Source of the DNA: Flavobacterium psychrophilum
GTDB taxonomy: Bacteria; Bacteroidota; Bacteroidia; Flavobacteriales; Flavobacteriaceae
Direction: 5' to 3'
Assembly (NCBI GenBank): GCA_001708385.1
Contig: CP012388.1
Location: 124,001-188,000 of the forward strand
Length of the DNA stretch: 64,000 bases
The notes below the pieces were generated by a model. The model saw only the letters and a program-made list of their open reading frames with translations. It made no database searches and was not told the origin of the DNA. A program made the position numbers and the translations under genes. Shown piece after piece: positions 7,646 to 16,983 of this stretch; within the stretch, counting starts at the first letter, position 1, and the number at the start of each line of letters is the position of its first letter.

Positions 7646-8542
7646 TTACACCGTAAAATAATTAGCGTTTAAAATGTCATCTATAAGTCCTTGCTTTGTC
7701 GGATTCCAATCTAAAACTTCTTTTGTTTTTTCGGCTGAAGCCACACATTCTATAGAAGCAAAATGGGTAAACCAACCAAAATGATCGGCTGCCTCATCAC
7801 CGGTTTTACTCATGACAGGTATACCAAGTCCATTTGCTATAGCAACCGCTATTTCACGAAAGGGGATTCCTTCTTCGGCTACCGGGTGAAATACTTTTAA
7901 TTCGGGTTGTTTCTCAACAATAAGCCTGTATAACGAGGCTGCATCATGACGATGTACCGCAGGCCAATGATTCTTACCTTCGCCAACATAAGCAGATATA
8001 TTTTTTTCTCGTGATAAAGCTATAAGCATAGGTACAAAACCATGATCGCCTTCTCCATGTACGCTGGGCGGAAGCCTTACGGTATATACATTTACACCTT
8101 TTGCGGCAACAGTTGCCGCTGCTTCTTCTGAAGCGGCTCTTGGCACTACATCAGACCCGGCCTTAATTGTATCATCTTCGGTAATTTTGTTATCAGAGGT
8201 AAGCAATCCTATACCCGAAGTAATGACCAGAGGTTTGTTAGTACCGATTAATGCTTCACCTAATGCGGTTATAACAAGGCGGTCGGCTTCACAACTGGCT
8301 TTGTACTGCGAAAAATCGTGGTTAAAGGCGGTATGGATTACCGCATCACAGTTAGTAGCTGCCTGTTGAATTATTTTAAGGTCATTTACATCACCACGGC
8401 AAACTTCTGCACCGGTTGCCAGTAATTTTTCGGCTGCCTTATTGGAACGAACAAGTCCAAGAACCTCATGATTGTTTTTTAATAAATCTTCAACTATTGC
8501 GGAGCCTACAAATCCTGAGGCTCCTGTTACAAATACTCGCAT
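7646..8542 (-). CDS. SDR-family NAD(P)-dependent epimerase/oxidoreductase
   Basis: A 298-residue cytoplasmic Rossmann-fold enzyme. The glycine-rich cofactor motif GASGFVGSAIV is at residues 7-17, followed by CRGDVND and VIHTAFNHDF, as in extended/atypical SDRs of the NAD-dependent epimerase group. The classic YxxxK catalytic pair is not apparent where expected, as in many atypical SDRs, so the reaction is unclear. It follows a Crp/Fnr regulator gene by 54 bp in the same direction, and the pair probably forms a transcript in which the regulator controls its own operon. The substrate is unknown. Confidence 0.8.
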   Translation of the reverse strand: MRVFVTGASGFVGSAIVEDLLKNNHEVLGLVRSNKAAEKLLATGAEVCRGDVNDLKIIQQAATNCDAVIHTAFNHDFSQYKASCEADRLVITALGEALIGTNKPLVITSGIGLLTSDNKITEDDTIKAGSDVVPRAASEEAAATVAAKGVNVYTVRLPPSVHGEGDHGFVPMLIALSREKNISAYVGEGKNHWPAVHRHDAASLYRLIVEKQPELKVFHPVAEEGIPFREIAVAIANGLGIPVMSKTGDEAADHFGWFTHFASIECVASAEKTKEVLDWNPTKQGLIDDILNANYFTV

Positions 8543-8596
8543 ATTTTTAAAATTTTAGTATTACAAAATTCTTATATATACGATTTATAAAATGGG

Positions 8597-9190
8597 TCAT
8601 TTGACACTATTTTCAGTTTGTATTTGTGAGTGTCTTATACGATTTAAAGTTTTAAGTGAAATGCCTAAATAGGAGGCAATCATTCGTAGCGGTAAACGGG
8701 ATTTCAGGTGCGGAAATGTTTTCAAAAAGTCATTATACCTATCTTCAGGTGTGGCCCCAAGGGTAGTAAGCATACGGTGCCTGTTATAATATATGTTTTG
8801 CGAGATAAGCCTTTCAGATAGTTTTTTAAGTTCAGGTATGTCCTGAAGTAAAGTATTAAAATCATCTTTTTGCCACAGCAGAACAGTAGTAGTTTCGATA
8901 GCATTGATACTTACCAGCGAGGGTATTTGCTTATCATAACTTTCAACATCAAGAGTCCAGGTGTTTTCCGGTGAAAATTGCAGTATATGCTCGTTACCAT
9001 CCGAGGTCGTACTAAACATGCGGATAAGCCCTTTAACTACAAATATCTTGTTGCGGCATATCTCTCCCGCGTTAAATAAATACTCATTTCTTCCCAAGGT
9101 TTTCGATATAGCCAAATCGCTAATTCTACGAATAACTTCTTCAGAAATTCCAGCCTGTGTTTTAAGATAAATTTCAAATTCGGTACGCAT
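8597..9190 (-). CDS. Crp/Fnr-family transcriptional regulator
   Basis: A 197-residue protein with an N-terminal cyclic-nucleotide-binding-like barrel (about 20-115; GEICRNKIFVVKGLIR and DGNEHILQFSPENTW) and a C-terminal winged helix (about 150-190; MIASYLGISLKTLNRIRH). The Fe-S cysteines of FNR are absent, and the cAMP phosphate-binding RxS motif is not conserved, so the effector is unknown. This shape is common in Bacteroidota for small stress or drug-response regulators next to one target gene, here the SDR enzyme 54 bp downstream. Confidence 0.85.
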   Translation of the reverse strand: MRTEFEIYLKTQAGISEEVIRRISDLAISKTLGRNEYLFNAGEICRNKIFVVKGLIRMFSTTSDGNEHILQFSPENTWTLDVESYDKQIPSLVSINAIETTTVLLWQKDDFNTLLQDIPELKKLSERLISQNIYYNRHRMLTTLGATPEDRYNDFLKTFPHLKSRLPLRMIASYLGISLKTLNRIRHSQIQTENSVK

Positions 9191-9455
9191 AAAGTAAAAG
9201 TAGAAAAATCCATTTACATTACAATTTATGATTCAAGGAATTATAACGATATGAGTGATGTAGTTTGCTATAGTATTACTTCATTCTTGAGATGCTTTTT
9301 TTTACATATCCATTGTCTGATACTATTTGATAAGGGTGGGTGGCAGGTGTTTTTTGTGTATCCGCTTTATCTTAATACAGAACTTTAAAGAAAATTATGG
9401 GAGAAAAAATCATATTTAAATTATATTTTTACGCCTCACAATTTAAAATTTATAC

Positions 9456-10325
9456 ATGGCTTCAGGATTTTTTGCAATTTTGGATGATTTGGCTGCATTG
9501 ATGGACGACGTTGCAGTGGCTAGTAAGGTTGCAACCGGCAAAACAGCAGGTATATTAGGCGACGATTTGGCGGTAAACGCAGAAAAGGCAACAGGATTTC
9601 TTTCTTCGAGAGAATTACCGGTATTATGGGCAATCACAAAGGGTTCATTTCTGAATAAGTTGATAATTGTTCCGATAGCTTTACTGTTAAATGCATTTTT
9701 GCCCATAGCAATAAAAATTATATTGGTCCTGGGCGGTTTTTATCTTGCGTATGAAGGAGTAGAGAAAATTATTGAATACTTTTTTCATAAATCTAAAGAT
9801 GGACATGAAGTTATTGCCGAAAGCCAGGAAAATGATAGTGACGCAGAGAAAAGTAAAATTAAGTCTGCTGTAACTACGGACTTTATTCTTTCTGTAGAAA
9901 TTGTAATTATTGCACTTGGAACTGTTTTAGACAAAAGTTTAACAGTACAAATATTAACTGTATGCGTTGTAGCAATTTTGGCTACAGTTGGTGTGTACGG
10001 AATAGTAGCGCTTATTGTAAGGATGGATGACGCAGGATACAAATTGATTAAGCATTCAAACGAAAAAGGCTTTTTATCTACAGTGGGAAATATACTGGTT
10101 AAGTCTTTACCTATAGTTATTAGAATTCTGGCTGTAGTTGGTACTATTGCTCTTATTTTGGTATCGGGAGGAATCTTCGTTCATAATATAGAATTCTTCC
10201 ACCATCTTCTTCCGGTAGTGCCCTCAATCATCAAAGAATTTTGTCTTGGTTTGCTGGCGGGACTAATTGTTGTTGTACTTGTATCAGGTAGTAAAAAAAT
10301 ATTTTCTTTAGTAAAAGGTAAATAA
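9456..10325 (+). CDS. DUF808 family membrane protein (YedI-like)
   Basis: A 289-residue polytopic inner-membrane protein beginning MASGFFAILDDLAALMDDVA, the characteristic start of the DUF808/YedI family. Hydrophobic helices lie at about 65-103, 145-190, 210-240 and 255-280, and a charged cytoplasmic loop near 112-135. The function of the family is not established. It is monocistronic, with its own terminator at 10395. The 265-bp upstream spacer (9191-9455) holds no clear TAnnTTTG box. Confidence 0.85.
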   Translation: MASGFFAILDDLAALMDDVAVASKVATGKTAGILGDDLAVNAEKATGFLSSRELPVLWAITKGSFLNKLIIVPIALLLNAFLPIAIKIILVLGGFYLAYEGVEKIIEYFFHKSKDGHEVIAESQENDSDAEKSKIKSAVTTDFILSVEIVIIALGTVLDKSLTVQILTVCVVAILATVGVYGIVALIVRMDDAGYKLIKHSNEKGFLSTVGNILVKSLPIVIRILAVVGTIALILVSGGIFVHNIEFFHHLLPVVPSIIKEFCLGLLAGLIVVVLVSGSKKIFSLVKGK

Positions 10326-10394
10326 TTCACGTAATATAAAAATAAGGATTACTATTTATTAATCATAGATCACGATATCCAACATATATATAAC

Positions 10395-10425
10395 AAAAAA
10401 CGCTTACAACTTGTGAGCGTTTTTT
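10395..10425 (+). terminator. Intrinsic terminator of the DUF808 gene
   Basis: AAAAAACGCT (10395-10404) pairs with AGCGTTTTTT (10416-10425), with a short partly paired loop; the right arm ends in a T-run. It is 70 bp past the DUF808 stop. Confidence 0.75.
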
Positions 10426-10473
10426 GTTTAATCAATTTTGCTTTAAAATAATGATGCACATAAATTGATTATA

Positions 10474-10508
10474 AATAAAAAGGCCACCGGCAATTAATAC
10501 CGGTGGCC
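10474..10508 (-). terminator. Intrinsic terminator of the giant adhesin gene
   Basis: The GC-rich stem GGCCACCGG (10482-10490) pairs with CCGGTGGCC (10500-10508). On the minus strand it is followed by TTTTTATTT. It lies 60 bp beyond the stop of the 1988-residue gene. Confidence 0.85.
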
Positions 10509-10567
10509 GTCTCTCATACATAGTAAATCATTAACCTAATATTACAATGCCTAAAACATATGAAAGT

Positions 10568-13500
10568 TTATTCCTCTCTGTTAAGGTATACCCATCCGGT
10601 TTTAGATTCACCGTTAGAGCGCTCAACCATGTAAAAGTATGTTCCGGTTGGTAACTCTTTTCCGTTACTTCCCTGACCAACCCATTCGTTGGTATAATTG
10701 GATTTAGTGTATACTTCCTGTCCGTATCGGTTAAAGATTGACAGTTTTCTAACACCTAGAGAACTAAGGTCAAAGTTGTCGTTCTTGCTGTCATTATTAG
10801 GCGATACACCACGTGGTATATCACAGGTTGTGCTTGTAACAGGCATAGAATCTTCACCTATACATCCGTCTGCAGTTGTAACGGTAACAGTATATATACC
10901 TATTGCATCAGGTGTTATAGCACGATCTTTAGATGCAAAACCTTCAGGACCTGTCCAGCTATATTTGGCAATATCGGTATTATAAGAACCATCTATATCA
11001 TTTGCTGTAAGGGTATATACTCCCGGTTCACAATCTTCAGTAATTACCACTTTTATAGCATCGGTATTTTGGGTAACATTTATAGATTGCGTTGCTTTAC
11101 AATCTCCAATAGTTACAGTCACGTCATAGCTGCCAAAGTCTGTAGCTGTAATGCTGCTGTCTGTACCTACAACAACACCATTTAGAGTCCACTCATAGAT
11201 TGCATCTGCAAGTTCAAAGTTCTGCGCGCTTACAGTAATAACCGCATTTTCCAGCATACATACATTTTGATTGTCACCAAGTGTAAATCTCGGCGTAGGG
11301 TTTATTGTTACTTCAAAGCTGCTTTCAGCTGTACATACAGGAATAGTGTTGCTTTGCGCAAATACATAAATTGTCTGAGACGTAGTTATAGCTGATCCGG
11401 CAGTAATTTCTGTACCTGAACCATTATCACCACCCGTGGCAGTAAAATACCTGTTGCCTGCGCTTAGTGGTAAAAGCGTATAGCTGTCACATTGTTCAAC
11501 ATTTTGAATAACATCGGCTATTGGAGCAGGAAGTGTAGTTACGTTAACACTGTCTGAAGATGTACAGTTGCCAACCCTTACAGTTACTTCATATACGCCC
11601 GGTTCGCTTACAGTAATTGCACTTGTTGTTTCAGTAAGTATCACACCGTCTTTAGTCCATGCGTAAGTTGCATCTCCTGTTTCAAAAGCAGTAGATGTTA
11701 CTTCAAGTATTGTATCTGAGTTTTCGCATATAGAACGATCTTCAGTAAGCGCAAACTCCGGTGCCGGATTCACAGCAAGTGTAAATGTAGTAACGCCATA
11801 ACATGAGGTAGTATTATCCTCAATCCTTACATAAATAGTCTGCGGATTTTCTATATTTTCATAAGAAGATCCCATCGCATTTTCTCCTGCTTCAGCATCA
11901 GCTACAGATGTATGGTAGCTTATTTCATAATTTGTAGCATCCAATTCATCAAGTATAATAGCTGTATTAGAAGTAACATCAAAATTGGCTATACCTTCAT
12001 TATTACATTGTGTTAGATTTAAAGGCTGCTTAACTGTCGATGTAACATCTGGATAATATTCTATTATAATACTATCTGATGCAGTACAAGAAAGGCCTAA
12101 TAATTCAGCGTTGATAGCATATGTTCCTGCTTCTGTTACAGTAAGTGTTGCTCCATTTTCATTTGGAATTTCAACACCGTCTTTTGTCCACTTAATTATG
12201 AATGCTTCAGCGTCTAAGTTACTATTAAGTACGTGTTCCGATCCTTCACAAATGGCGTTTTCGGCAGCGACTGTAAGGTCAATTCCCAGGTTCAATTTAC
12301 CCAGGTCAAAACTTTCTGCACCTAGAAATACTGCCGAATCCAGACGTTCGTCACCTCTGTCTGCAATAACCATTTTTATATGGTACGGCTGTCCCATTAT
12401 AACGTCACCCTGGGCTTTCATAACAGTAGTTCGTCCATTATAGTTTATTGGTGCGTTTGAGCCAAAATTTTCTCCATCGTAAACTCCGTAGTAATCGCTG
12501 AAGAAATCACCATTTTCCGAGTCACAAGTATCATTGTATAATCCATCTCTGATTGTAATAACAGAAACTGGTGTGTTTGTTCCAGGTACAACTGCAAGGT
12601 TTCTTTTATTTCCCTGAGCATCGGTTAAAATAAATGCAAATGCATCTGAATATTCACATTGATATGTTCCATATTCCTCAGAAGCAAACATAAAGTCAAA
12701 ACTTATCTGATCTCTAAGTGGAATAAAATCAAATTCAAGGATTGAAGCATTATGAGATACCATCGGTAGCCCTGTGCCTTCTTGGATTATTTGTTCAAGG
12801 TCTGGATCTCCAACCCAGCCGTCTGCCATACCGTTTAATGCTTCAAAATTTGGTCCGGCAGCATCGTTAGCATTACCTGTACTTAGTACAATACCTGATT
12901 CAAAAGGAAAATCTGAACCATTTTTATTAAAATAACCGATACCGTCCGGTCCGCCAAAAGTAGATCCTGTCGTGAATGTTACATTACTAACCTGAGCACA
13001 TCCTGAGTTTACAAGTACGTCGCGTACAAGTTCTTCTACCGTATACTGTGTAGTATTTGTAGCGATTGGTTTAACAGGTGTTGAAATACAAATTGAAAAA
13101 TGAAAGTTAGGGTTAAAGCTATCTTCAGAAATTCTTATTGTGTATTTCTGCCCTACAGTTAAATCTCTAACATAAGCAGAAGTTTCATCACCAAAGCCAG
13201 ACGCACATAATAAATTATTTAGGTTTCCACAAGCGCCTTCATATAATGCGTATCCAAATGATGTATTTTGGGTTAATGGAGTTATATTAATTGTATGTGT
13301 TTGCGCTAATGCGGTAAATGTAAACCATACATCGTTAGATGGTGTACCAAATTGATTACATATTGCTTCGGTTGATATTGTAGCGCCGCTTGTAGTACCT
13401 CCGCGTACAATTGTACAATCAGGTGTTGTATTTACAGTAAGATCAATAGCTGTAGCACATTCGTCATTTGTAATCATTGTAGGAACTGCAACTCTATCTG

Positions 13501-16500
13501 TCCATGCGCCTTTGCTATCCGAGTCACAAACTGCTCTAACATAAGCAGCATACAGAGTACCCGATTCCAAAGGCTGTCCATTTACTGTTGTAGTTGCAAT
13601 GTATGGACTTGTAGCGGGAAGACCATTTGTTGTTGCGGTAGGAGCAGGAAAAGTCGCTGGTTGAACAATGATTTCCCATTGTGTTTCTGTATCTGCCGGA
13701 GACCATGTATATTCTATAGAAGACGTTGTAGTATTACCCTCAGCTAGGTCATCTATGTCAGCACAATCCGGTATTGCTTCAAAAACTACATTATCTATTG
13801 CTACAGGAGCATATCCTGCAGATGGAGAATCAGCATGCCATGCAACATAAACCGGTCCGGTATATCCTTGAAGTGATATGATCTCTTTTATAAAACTTTC
13901 ATTGTTATACACTGCTGAAGGAAGAATTACCGTAGTAAAATCGGCAATATCTTTTCCTGTAGTAGATATCATTACCCTGAAACGCGCGTTTCCACTACCT
14001 GTTCTGTAATGAAATCGTAATCTATCATTTCCTGTAAGGATAATTTGAGGTGAAATTAACCAGTCGTTAATATTTGATGCCCCAGTATAAATTTGCGCAT
14101 ATTGGTCGCCTTCATAACCTGCCGGAAATTGACCGTTAAGATTCCATGATGAAGTGCCACCATTGCCGGTTGTCTTCGTCCAACAGGCTTCCGTTTGAGA
14201 ATTCGAATTAAAGCCTTCGAAAAATGGTACAGTAAAGGCTACACATTCGGTTCTAAATGATACAGGACCTACCCACTCACTAAATTCACCCGATCCGCAT
14301 GATGCTCTAACATAATAGGTATATTCGGTATTAGGAGTTAAGTTATCGGCAAGGTATGGGTTTGTAGTAACAGGAGTTCCTGCAATTCCGTCGGCAGGAG
14401 GTAGAGTACCTTGAGATAAATCTTTTAAAGCAATTTCCCATGCCGTTTCATTGTGGCCTTTCGTCCAGGCTAACTGTGCAGATGTAGTTGTAATATCGCT
14501 AACAGATGGCGTTAGAGGAACCGCACAAGCAGGCCAGTTCTCAACATAAACGTCGTCAATTCTCACTCTGGAATATGTTGCACTTCCTGATGGTACATAC
14601 CATGCTATATTTACATTCTGTCCTTCATAAGCACTTAAGTCAATAATTTTTTCAAGATAACTATTGTTCTCAATAGGTGTTAAAGGTAGTAAGTCTGTTG
14701 TAAAATTGTCAGGATCAATACCGGTAGTAGATATTTTAACCGAAAAATGTACTAGAGAAGATGATGTGCCCTGATATTTGTAGCGCAACCTCTGATTTGC
14801 TCCAATTGTTAGTGTTGGAGAAATAAGCATATCATCATTATCAGTATTTATATCATTATAAAATGCAGCCGATTGCTGGCTGTTGAAACCATTCCATTGG
14901 TCATTTATATCCCATTTTTCGCCATCATTATTTCCATCATTTACTATCCAGCAAAATTCTGTAGCAGAATCTTCTTCAAAACTCTCGTAGAAAGGTGTTG
15001 ATAACGGATTACATAATGTAGAAAATCTAAGTGGACCTGCCCATGTACTGTAAGTGCCATCGCCACAATTAGCACGAACATAAAATTCGTAGTTTGTAGA
15101 CGGATTTAATGTAGTTGCATTAAAGTTTGTCGCATTTATATCAGTTCCCGATCCTGTAGGTAGTCCCAGTCCTTCGGTTTGAACAACATATTGCCAAGAA
15201 GTCGCAGTTTCCGCTTCAGTCCATGATAGCATTGCTGATGTTGTTGTAATACCACTTACAGTTAAAGCAGTTGGCGATTTACAATTTTCTCTCTGTATTG
15301 TAAAATTGTATGAGGTTACACCGTTGCCTGCAGACAATAAAATATAATAGTCAATCCCTGCCGTTACGTCGATTTCCGAAATTGCAAGGTCGCCCAACAC
15401 GTAGTCATTAAAATCGGCTGCAATACAATTTGTGCCAATATCTGCACAAGAATTATACACAAACATAGATGCTGTGTCGTTTGTTAGTTCTGTAGCTTTA
15501 ATTGTAATTATCTCATTTGCGATAGGGGTGTATTTATAGATAACATCGTTACCGCCAAGATAGCTTCCCCACTGAGACGTGCCACAATTTGCACCCGGGC
15601 TTCCGCTATAATAATTTTTAGCGTTTGATGTGTTGTCTACAATATTATATGGTAAGCTGCTTACCACAATCGGGTCGCTACAAGTATCACCCAAACGATT
15701 TGTACTGAAAAAAACAGGCCCAATCCAATCACTTTTACCTCCTAAAACACATACTGCCCTTATTTGGTATTTATAACCTTTATTTATTTCAAGATTTGTA
15801 ACGGTATAGGGTAAAGTGCCTGTGTAAAGTTGTCCGCTACCTGTAAATGGATCTTGTTCGCCCACAATTTCTATATCCCACTTTGTAGCATTGCTTGGGC
15901 TATCCCAATTAAGATCTACTGTAGAAGTCGTTGAATTTGTAGCGGTAAGGTTAGTTGGGTTTAAGCATTTTTCTGTAACACTTACATTGTCAACAAGCCA
16001 CCTGTCTGCAAAATTTGCTTTCATTATAAAAGCCACGTATACCTGCTGTCCATAAAATTCGGGTGCGAAGTTTAGTGTTTTTAGCACATACTCACGTTGT
16101 TGAACACCATTTATTTGAGATTCTGTCCATTCCTGCATAAGAGTATAATCAGCAAGATCTGCCTGATTAGCAGATGTAGAAATCTTAATCTGATAAATAC
16201 CACCCTGATCGCCAACAATGCCTAATCTGGAGTAAAAATTTAATATACCATTTTCCGGTACTGTAAACTGCTTAGTAATAAGCCAGTCTTCCGGGGTAGT
16301 TAGTGCACTTTCCCTTTGTATGTATGCGGCAGTTGCACCTTGATAAGGCGGCAATTGTTGATTACCTGCTGGAGATTTTTGCCATGAGTAGGTAAGCCCT
16401 ACACCGTTGTCATACACGCCCCAACCCGGAGGTGGAAAAGCGGCACCTTCAAATGTTTCTTCCTCTAATTGCGCATAGCCAAAAAAGCAGCACAACAAAA

Positions 16501-16534
16501 AAAGAAAACTTAAGGTAATTTTTTTCATAGTCAT
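10568..16534 (-). CDS. Giant T9SS-secreted multidomain adhesin-like protein
   Basis: A 1988-residue exported protein. A signal peptide ends near residue 21 (FFGYAQ). I see three choice-of-anchor-J-like jelly-roll domains (about 25-190, 510-668, 765-923) alternating with fibronectin-III-like domains (about 191-277, 417-506, 670-762, 924-1018) and two Cys-containing beta domains (281-415, 1022-1150). A choice-of-anchor-L-like domain follows (1163-1410; ASEEYGTYQCEYSDAFAF), then several Ig/PKD-like repeats. The C-terminus (about 1905-1988; PRGVSPNNDSKNDNFD, IFNRYGQEVY, LPTGTYFYMVER) is a gliding-motility-type T9SS sorting domain. It should be exported by Sec, then moved across the outer membrane by the Por/Spr machinery and left on the surface or released. 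Adhesion or matrix binding is inferred. The start may instead be the ATG at 16528. Confidence 0.88.
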   Translation of the reverse strand: MTMKKITLSFLFLLCCFFGYAQLEEETFEGAAFPPPGWGVYDNGVGLTYSWQKSPAGNQQLPPYQGATAAYIQRESALTTPEDWLITKQFTVPENGILNFYSRLGIVGDQGGIYQIKISTSANQADLADYTLMQEWTESQINGVQQREYVLKTLNFAPEFYGQQVYVAFIMKANFADRWLVDNVSVTEKCLNPTNLTATNSTTSTVDLNWDSPSNATKWDIEIVGEQDPFTGSGQLYTGTLPYTVTNLEINKGYKYQIRAVCVLGGKSDWIGPVFFSTNRLGDTCSDPIVVSSLPYNIVDNTSNAKNYYSGSPGANCGTSQWGSYLGGNDVIYKYTPIANEIITIKATELTNDTASMFVYNSCADIGTNCIAADFNDYVLGDLAISEIDVTAGIDYYILLSAGNGVTSYNFTIQRENCKSPTALTVSGITTTSAMLSWTEAETATSWQYVVQTEGLGLPTGSGTDINATNFNATTLNPSTNYEFYVRANCGDGTYSTWAGPLRFSTLCNPLSTPFYESFEEDSATEFCWIVNDGNNDGEKWDINDQWNGFNSQQSAAFYNDINTDNDDMLISPTLTIGANQRLRYKYQGTSSSLVHFSVKISTTGIDPDNFTTDLLPLTPIENNSYLEKIIDLSAYEGQNVNIAWYVPSGSATYSRVRIDDVYVENWPACAVPLTPSVSDITTTSAQLAWTKGHNETAWEIALKDLSQGTLPPADGIAGTPVTTNPYLADNLTPNTEYTYYVRASCGSGEFSEWVGPVSFRTECVAFTVPFFEGFNSNSQTEACWTKTTGNGGTSSWNLNGQFPAGYEGDQYAQIYTGASNINDWLISPQIILTGNDRLRFHYRTGSGNARFRVMISTTGKDIADFTTVILPSAVYNNESFIKEIISLQGYTGPVYVAWHADSPSAGYAPVAIDNVVFEAIPDCADIDDLAEGNTTTSSIEYTWSPADTETQWEIIVQPATFPAPTATTNGLPATSPYIATTTVNGQPLESGTLYAAYVRAVCDSDSKGAWTDRVAVPTMITNDECATAIDLTVNTTPDCTIVRGGTTSGATISTEAICNQFGTPSNDVWFTFTALAQTHTINITPLTQNTSFGYALYEGACGNLNNLLCASGFGDETSAYVRDLTVGQKYTIRISEDSFNPNFHFSICISTPVKPIATNTTQYTVEELVRDVLVNSGCAQVSNVTFTTGSTFGGPDGIGYFNKNGSDFPFESGIVLSTGNANDAAGPNFEALNGMADGWVGDPDLEQIIQEGTGLPMVSHNASILEFDFIPLRDQISFDFMFASEEYGTYQCEYSDAFAFILTDAQGNKRNLAVVPGTNTPVSVITIRDGLYNDTCDSENGDFFSDYYGVYDGENFGSNAPINYNGRTTVMKAQGDVIMGQPYHIKMVIADRGDERLDSAVFLGAESFDLGKLNLGIDLTVAAENAICEGSEHVLNSNLDAEAFIIKWTKDGVEIPNENGATLTVTEAGTYAINAELLGLSCTASDSIIIEYYPDVTSTVKQPLNLTQCNNEGIANFDVTSNTAIILDELDATNYEISYHTSVADAEAGENAMGSSYENIENPQTIYVRIEDNTTSCYGVTTFTLAVNPAPEFALTEDRSICENSDTILEVTSTAFETGDATYAWTKDGVILTETTSAITVSEPGVYEVTVRVGNCTSSDSVNVTTLPAPIADVIQNVEQCDSYTLLPLSAGNRYFTATGGDNGSGTEITAGSAITTSQTIYVFAQSNTIPVCTAESSFEVTINPTPRFTLGDNQNVCMLENAVITVSAQNFELADAIYEWTLNGVVVGTDSSITATDFGSYDVTVTIGDCKATQSINVTQNTDAIKVVITEDCEPGVYTLTANDIDGSYNTDIAKYSWTGPEGFASKDRAITPDAIGIYTVTVTTADGCIGEDSMPVTSTTCDIPRGVSPNNDSKNDNFDLSSLGVRKLSIFNRYGQEVYTKSNYTNEWVGQGSNGKELPTGTYFYMVERSNGESKTGWVYLNREE

Positions 16535-16983
16535 AGTTTATGTTTAAGATTAGAAAATACAGAAGTAAATTAAAACGGAGATTTACATTTTAGTTATTAC
16601 GGAAAAATGAATTCTGTAACAGGACAGAATTCGTAACTTATTCTTTAAAATTAATGTTCCTCAGATGCAAAGCTATCAAACCTGTATGCTAAACGGATTT
16701 ATAAAAGGGTTACAAATCATTTACACAGCCTGTAAAACACCTTACATTTTATGTACATCTTTAAAAAAGCCCTGATATTTAGTATATTGTAACCTCGAAA
16801 TTTATAAAATCAGCTTATAGTATATCTAATTTTAGATGTACATTAAAGTTGTTTTTAAAGGAAATAATAGCAGGATAAAACGTGACTTTTTTATAGTTTG
16901 CAGGGTTATACAACGTATACAGATACATAGCTACAGCTGTAGTGACTATAGGTTTCCGGTATTCAAAAAATAAATATACAGTG
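16535..16983. other. 449-bp spacer with an inverted repeat upstream of the adhesin gene
   Basis: No gene is seen. It contains the inverted repeat GAATTCTGT-N6-ACAGAATTC (16609-16632), 75 bp before the adhesin start, and a minus-strand TAGCTTTG (16668-16675) that matches the -7 consensus, though no -33 TTG is in register. If that box is used, the repeat would lie in the transcribed leader. Confidence 0.4.
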
